Origin: Ruminococcus sp.
Lineage (GTDB): Bacteria > Bacillota > Clostridia > Oscillospirales > Ruminococcaceae
Direction: 5' to 3'
NCBI GenBank assembly: GCA_017525915.1
Contig: JAFXSC010000004.1
Location: 1 to 64,000, forward strand
DNA: 64,000 bases
Part shown: one piece after another, positions 61,778 through 64,000 of the stretch
How positions within the stretch are numbered: position 1 is the first letter of the stretch
Layout of the letters: each line of letters opens with the position of its first letter
Notes under the pieces: model-generated
What the model was told of the DNA's origin: nothing
What the model saw: the letters and a program-made list of their open reading frames with translations, nothing else
The model's database searches: none
Translations under genes and position numbers: made by a program

Positions 61778-61999
61778 AATACACACTCCTTTTCATTAAT
61801 TAATATTTTTGTGAGTTTCTGAAGGAGCCCGGTTATACTCCCTTACTCCTCCTCGTCAAGGAACTCAAGAGCCTGACGACTGCCTGTGATATAAAATCAG
61901 GGATTGGCAGCCTTGAATTGATAGTAGCCAGCTTAGTTTACCGCTGTTTACTAGCAGCCTTGTTCCTTACAAGGAGCAGGGATGGTATCCCCGGCTTCT

Positions 62000-62023
62000 C
62001 TATAGAATCCGTAGAACCATCAT
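62000..62023 (-). CDS. Candidate leader peptide, 7 codons (MMVLRIL)
   Basis: Two ATG codons follow AGGAG at six bases, then five codons and a TAG. Stem-forming sequence follows at once. Short ORFs with a good ribosome binding site in such leaders can control downstream genes by ribosome stalling or attenuation; here this is a suggestion only. Confidence 0.35.
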   Translation of the reverse strand: MMVLRIL

Positions 62024-62070
62024 TAATCACTCCTGCCCTTGATGTATTGACCTATTTCAGGTGTGCCTAT

Positions 62071-62099
62071 ATTATACTACAAATATGAATCTTAATGAA
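62071..62099 (-). promoter_or_regulatory. Possible promoter of the ATPase leader transcript
   Basis: TATAAT (62071-62076, minus strand) lies 17 bases after TTCATT (62094-62099). The -10 is perfect, the -35 is weak. Confidence 0.5.
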
Positions 62100-62137
62100 G
62101 GAAACAACTTTTCTCCCTCTTAAGCGCGATATAAAGA

Positions 62138-62169
62138 GAAAAAAGCACCATGTGGCATTCACATGGTGC
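62138..62169 (-). terminator. Terminator of the ImmA-type gene
   Basis: GCACCATGTG pairs perfectly with CACATGGTGC around AATGC on the minus strand, followed by TTTTTTC, about 60 bases after the stop of the upstream gene. Confidence 0.92.
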
Positions 62170-62231
62170 GTAAATACGTTATTTTTATAATTGAAACAAG
62201 AAAACTAATTTCTCGGCAAATCTACCAAAGT

Positions 62232-64000
62232 TCAGTCTTCATTTTTTCTTTTTTTATACCTTATCGGAGGAAGGCCATATCCTGATAATATCCTGTCCCA
62301 TTCGCTCAATGGAAGGTCTGTATTTTCAAGTAGGGTTTCATATGCAATCCTTTTCATACCAATATCTGGTATGCCACCGACTGATTTCTCAATTAGAAAT
62401 TCACTGACCTCTGGCCCTGTTTCGCATGCAAGACAAATCATCATTACTTTTTCAATTGTGTCAGGAACCTCCCCGTTACGATAGTTTTGAATAGTTCTAT
62501 TATCACAACCAAGAAAATCTGCTAAGTCTTTATTCTTAAGCTTAACTTCTTTGGAATCCTTATTTTTCAGCTCTACTTTATCCATTATATATACTAACGC
62601 TTCTGAAAACTCTTTTATTCCAGCTGATATCATTTCATCGTGTAATTTTTTATCTATTTTTCTTTTTTCGATTTCTTCGTTAATGATTTCTAATTTATTT
62701 TTATTTTTACTACCTTCAAATTTAAGCTCCTTGTTGTATTCTATCAAATGATTTGGTATTGCATAACATAAGTATGCTTGAGTATTAAGAATACTTGAAT
62801 CATATTTGCTATACAGCAAAAATATCAGGCAGCATTCCTCAGCATGTTCCTTAGCATAGTCTGAAAGTTCATAGTTAATATCACCGTTTATTATGGAATA
62901 CTTTATATACTTGGCTTTATTAACACAAACTACGCAGCCTGTATACACGCAGATCTTTTCATTTATAAGATCTGCAAAATCTGTGTTTTCACTCAGCAGC
63001 CGTTCATAACTCTCATGATCTATAACAAATGTCTCATTCTCTTTCAATGTCCCATGAGCAAATGTGAATGCGGGATATTCGCATCCGTCAACAATTACAA
63101 ATGTACCATCAGCGTAATCATAATCCAACTGACGGAGACGCTTTTTCATTATCTCCGTCGGAACATTAAAGGCCCAGTGAAGCTTATAAATCATATTCTC
63201 GTAATAGTTTCCGTCATGAGGAATACTGCTGTTGATCACATGATGTATCTCGTTAATACTGTTCTCGTATTCATTAATAGCTTCTTCCACAAGGTACTTC
63301 GGCATAGCTACACGTATAGCAAGTTCATTTGCTTGCCATTCAGCATACCAGCGAGCCTTTTCTTTAAGCGACATATTATCATCAAGAATGATAGGAGCCG
63401 AAGTACATTCCATAACATTATATGTGTCATCAAGGAACTGTAATAGCTTCATATAATCACGATGTATCTCCCAATGAACAAGTTCGTGTGCAGCGGTTAT
63501 TATGTCACCTCCGTCTATTCTATTTCTATAATAATCCACATTCAGGAGTATTGTATTTGCTGGTATTTCGTAATTAGGATGCGGCGTATATGGATCATTA
63601 ATATTGTATATAGTCGCTTTAGACTTTTCAAAGCGTATCTGACCTAATACATTTTGGCCAAGATCCGCTGGCCACATATGCATATTATCGGTTCTTTTGT
63701 ATTTTTCTTTGATTTTTACTGGATCAAATCTATATTTGTGCTCTTCGTTCTTTTTTACCAAGGCATATAATTGCGAATATACCTTATCAGCTTCTTCTTC
63801 AAGTTTATCAACTGTGATATCAGGAAGTCCGAACATAGATGTTACAGTTTCAGGAATTAGTGATTCTTGAGTACATTCTTCGACACCAAGAACGTACAGA
63901 TCAGAAAAACGCTTTGACACATTACCTGTCAGCATTACATTATAATAGTATACACCTATGCTATTGTTGTCTGAATCGGATTCTTCACATGAGATCCCGA
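62232..64000 (-). CDS. ImmA/IrrE-type metalloprotease with C-terminal HTH, partial
   Basis: At least 589 codons are open to the window edge. A zinc protease domain is visible (ITAAHELVHWEIHRDY with HExxH as HELVH, and the later WYAEWQANELAIRVAMP that supplies the third ligand), followed by a middle region with Cys pairs and a C-terminal XRE-like helix-turn-helix (LADFLGCDNRTIQNYRNGEV). ImmA-type proteases cut the phage-like repressor of an integrative element and so trigger excision; here sensor, protease and HTH are in one chain. The first ATG seen (63935) has no ribosome binding site and the frame continues upstream without a stop, so the real start is beyond 64000. Confidence 0.8.
   Translation of the reverse strand, partial: GISCEESDSDNNSIGVYYYNVMLTGNVSKRFSDLYVLGVEECTQESLIPETVTSMFGLPDITVDKLEEEADKVYSQLYALVKKNEEHKYRFDPVKIKEKYKRTDNMHMWPADLGQNVLGQIRFEKSKATIYNINDPYTPHPNYEIPANTILLNVDYYRNRIDGGDIITAAHELVHWEIHRDYMKLLQFLDDTYNVMECTSAPIILDDNMSLKEKARWYAEWQANELAIRVAMPKYLVEEAINEYENSINEIHHVINSSIPHDGNYYENMIYKLHWAFNVPTEIMKKRLRQLDYDYADGTFVIVDGCEYPAFTFAHGTLKENETFVIDHESYERLLSENTDFADLINEKICVYTGCVVCVNKAKYIKYSIINGDINYELSDYAKEHAEECCLIFLLYSKYDSSILNTQAYLCYAIPNHLIEYNKELKFEGSKNKNKLEIINEEIEKRKIDKKLHDEMISAGIKEFSEALVYIMDKVELKNKDSKEVKLKNKDLADFLGCDNRTIQNYRNGEVPDTIEKVMMICLACETGPEVSEFLIEKSVGGIPDIGMKRIAYETLLENTDLPLSEWDRILSGYGLPPIRYKKRKNED

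Larger units (their letters stand above)
61778..62231 (-). other. Structured 450-base leader upstream of the ATPase gene
   Basis: No long ORF lies in this gap. On the minus strand it holds a terminator (62138-62169), a -10 box, a 7-codon ORF with its own ribosome binding site (62000-62023), and several local inverted repeats (GGGAT/ATCCC, CCTTG/CAAGG, AGCAG-type arms) before the ATPase ribosome binding site. This layout fits a regulatory leader or a small RNA gene. I see no match to a named RNA family. Confidence 0.5.
56489..64000. mobile_element. Integrated element in spoVT, left part (continues past the window)
   Basis: The left junction lies at about 56486-56495, where recombinase sequence changes to SpoVT sequence. 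Inside are the serine recombinase, a small ORF, an ATPase with a HerA-like domain, a structured leader and an ImmA/IrrE-type protease, all on the minus strand. Composition becomes more AT-rich to the right (58600-64000) than in the core genes. No relaxase or coupling protein is identified in the visible part, so mobilisation type is open. The right end is not in the window. Confidence 0.85.

Noticed and set aside
62232-63935. Treating the ATG at 63935 as the true start of the ImmA-type gene
   Set aside because: No ribosome binding site is present and the frame has no stop up to base 64000, so the gene is cut by the window edge.
63938-63955. TATAAT-like sequence near 63940 as a promoter
   Set aside because: It lies inside the open frame of the ImmA-type gene and has no matching -35.
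1-64000. CRISPR arrays, tRNA or rRNA genes
   Set aside because: I looked through the gaps and saw no spaced direct repeats, cloverleaf patterns or rRNA motifs; an automated scan would be more certain.

Overview
The window looks like chromosome of a cellulose-degrading Ruminococcus-type Firmicute (Oscillospiraceae). The evidence is three secreted enzymes with dockerin modules (a GH26 mannanase, a GH9 cellulase and a CE1 esterase), a further dockerin protein tied to an ECF sigma factor, Gram-positive sporulation genes (spoIIID and part of spoVT), a PyrR attenuator, a preQ1-type riboswitch, strong AAAGGAGG-like ribosome binding sites and frequent TTG/GTG starts. Species is inferred from content only.

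Layout. 1-6300: end of gap, an SPFH membrane protein, a DUF1836 regulator, spoIIID, a patatin-like lipase, a lipoprotein and a zinc-ribbon/leucine-rich-repeat protein with a 33-bp minisatellite. 6400-13740: pyrimidine operon on the minus strand, pyrR-pyrC-pyrF-carA-carB, behind a promoter, a PyrR-binding RNA element and a terminator. 13850-16145: RadC-like JAMM protein and cardiolipin synthase. 16270-20890: GH26 and GH9 dockerin enzymes. 20990-22825: ftsH. 22871-25461: ECF sigma factor and a membrane protein whose outer part is an EF-hand/dockerin protein with its own internal ribosome binding site and signal peptide. 25557-28172: folate operon (HD protein, folP, folB-folK, folA). 28296-32361: CBM22-dockerin-CE1 esterase, divergent from a LacI-sensor/GGDEF-like/AraC regulator. 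32445-36963: WecE-like aminotransferase, split small transporter pair and YfhO, probably for cell-envelope glycosylation. 37230-40530: a Ddl homologue lacking metal ligands, DUF1934 and argS. 40765-46480: a CdaR-type regulator, then ftsE-ftsX-M23 hydrolase-S41 protease. 46493-50192: thioesterase, DtxR/MntR-type regulator with a palindromic operator, and a murL-murD pair suggesting the L-Glu/epimerase route to D-Glu in peptidoglycan. 51312-54358: preQ1 operon queD-queE-folE-queC-queF. 54501-55985: Cys-rich repeat lipoprotein.

From about 56490 to beyond the right edge lies an integrated element. Its large serine recombinase reads in frame into the C-terminal 151 codons of SpoVT, so the element has cut the sporulation gene spoVT about 29 codons from its start. 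It also carries a small ORF, a 1046-residue ATPase behind a structured leader, and an ImmA/IrrE-type metalloprotease with an HTH that runs off the window. This is a candidate sporulation-gene-interrupting element comparable in logic to the skin element.

Several modules interact by inference. The only folE seen is under the preQ1 switch while the folate operon has none, so folate supply may depend on queuosine control. The dockerins fall into two sequence types, suggesting two cohesin partners. No tRNA, rRNA or CRISPR array was recognised by eye.
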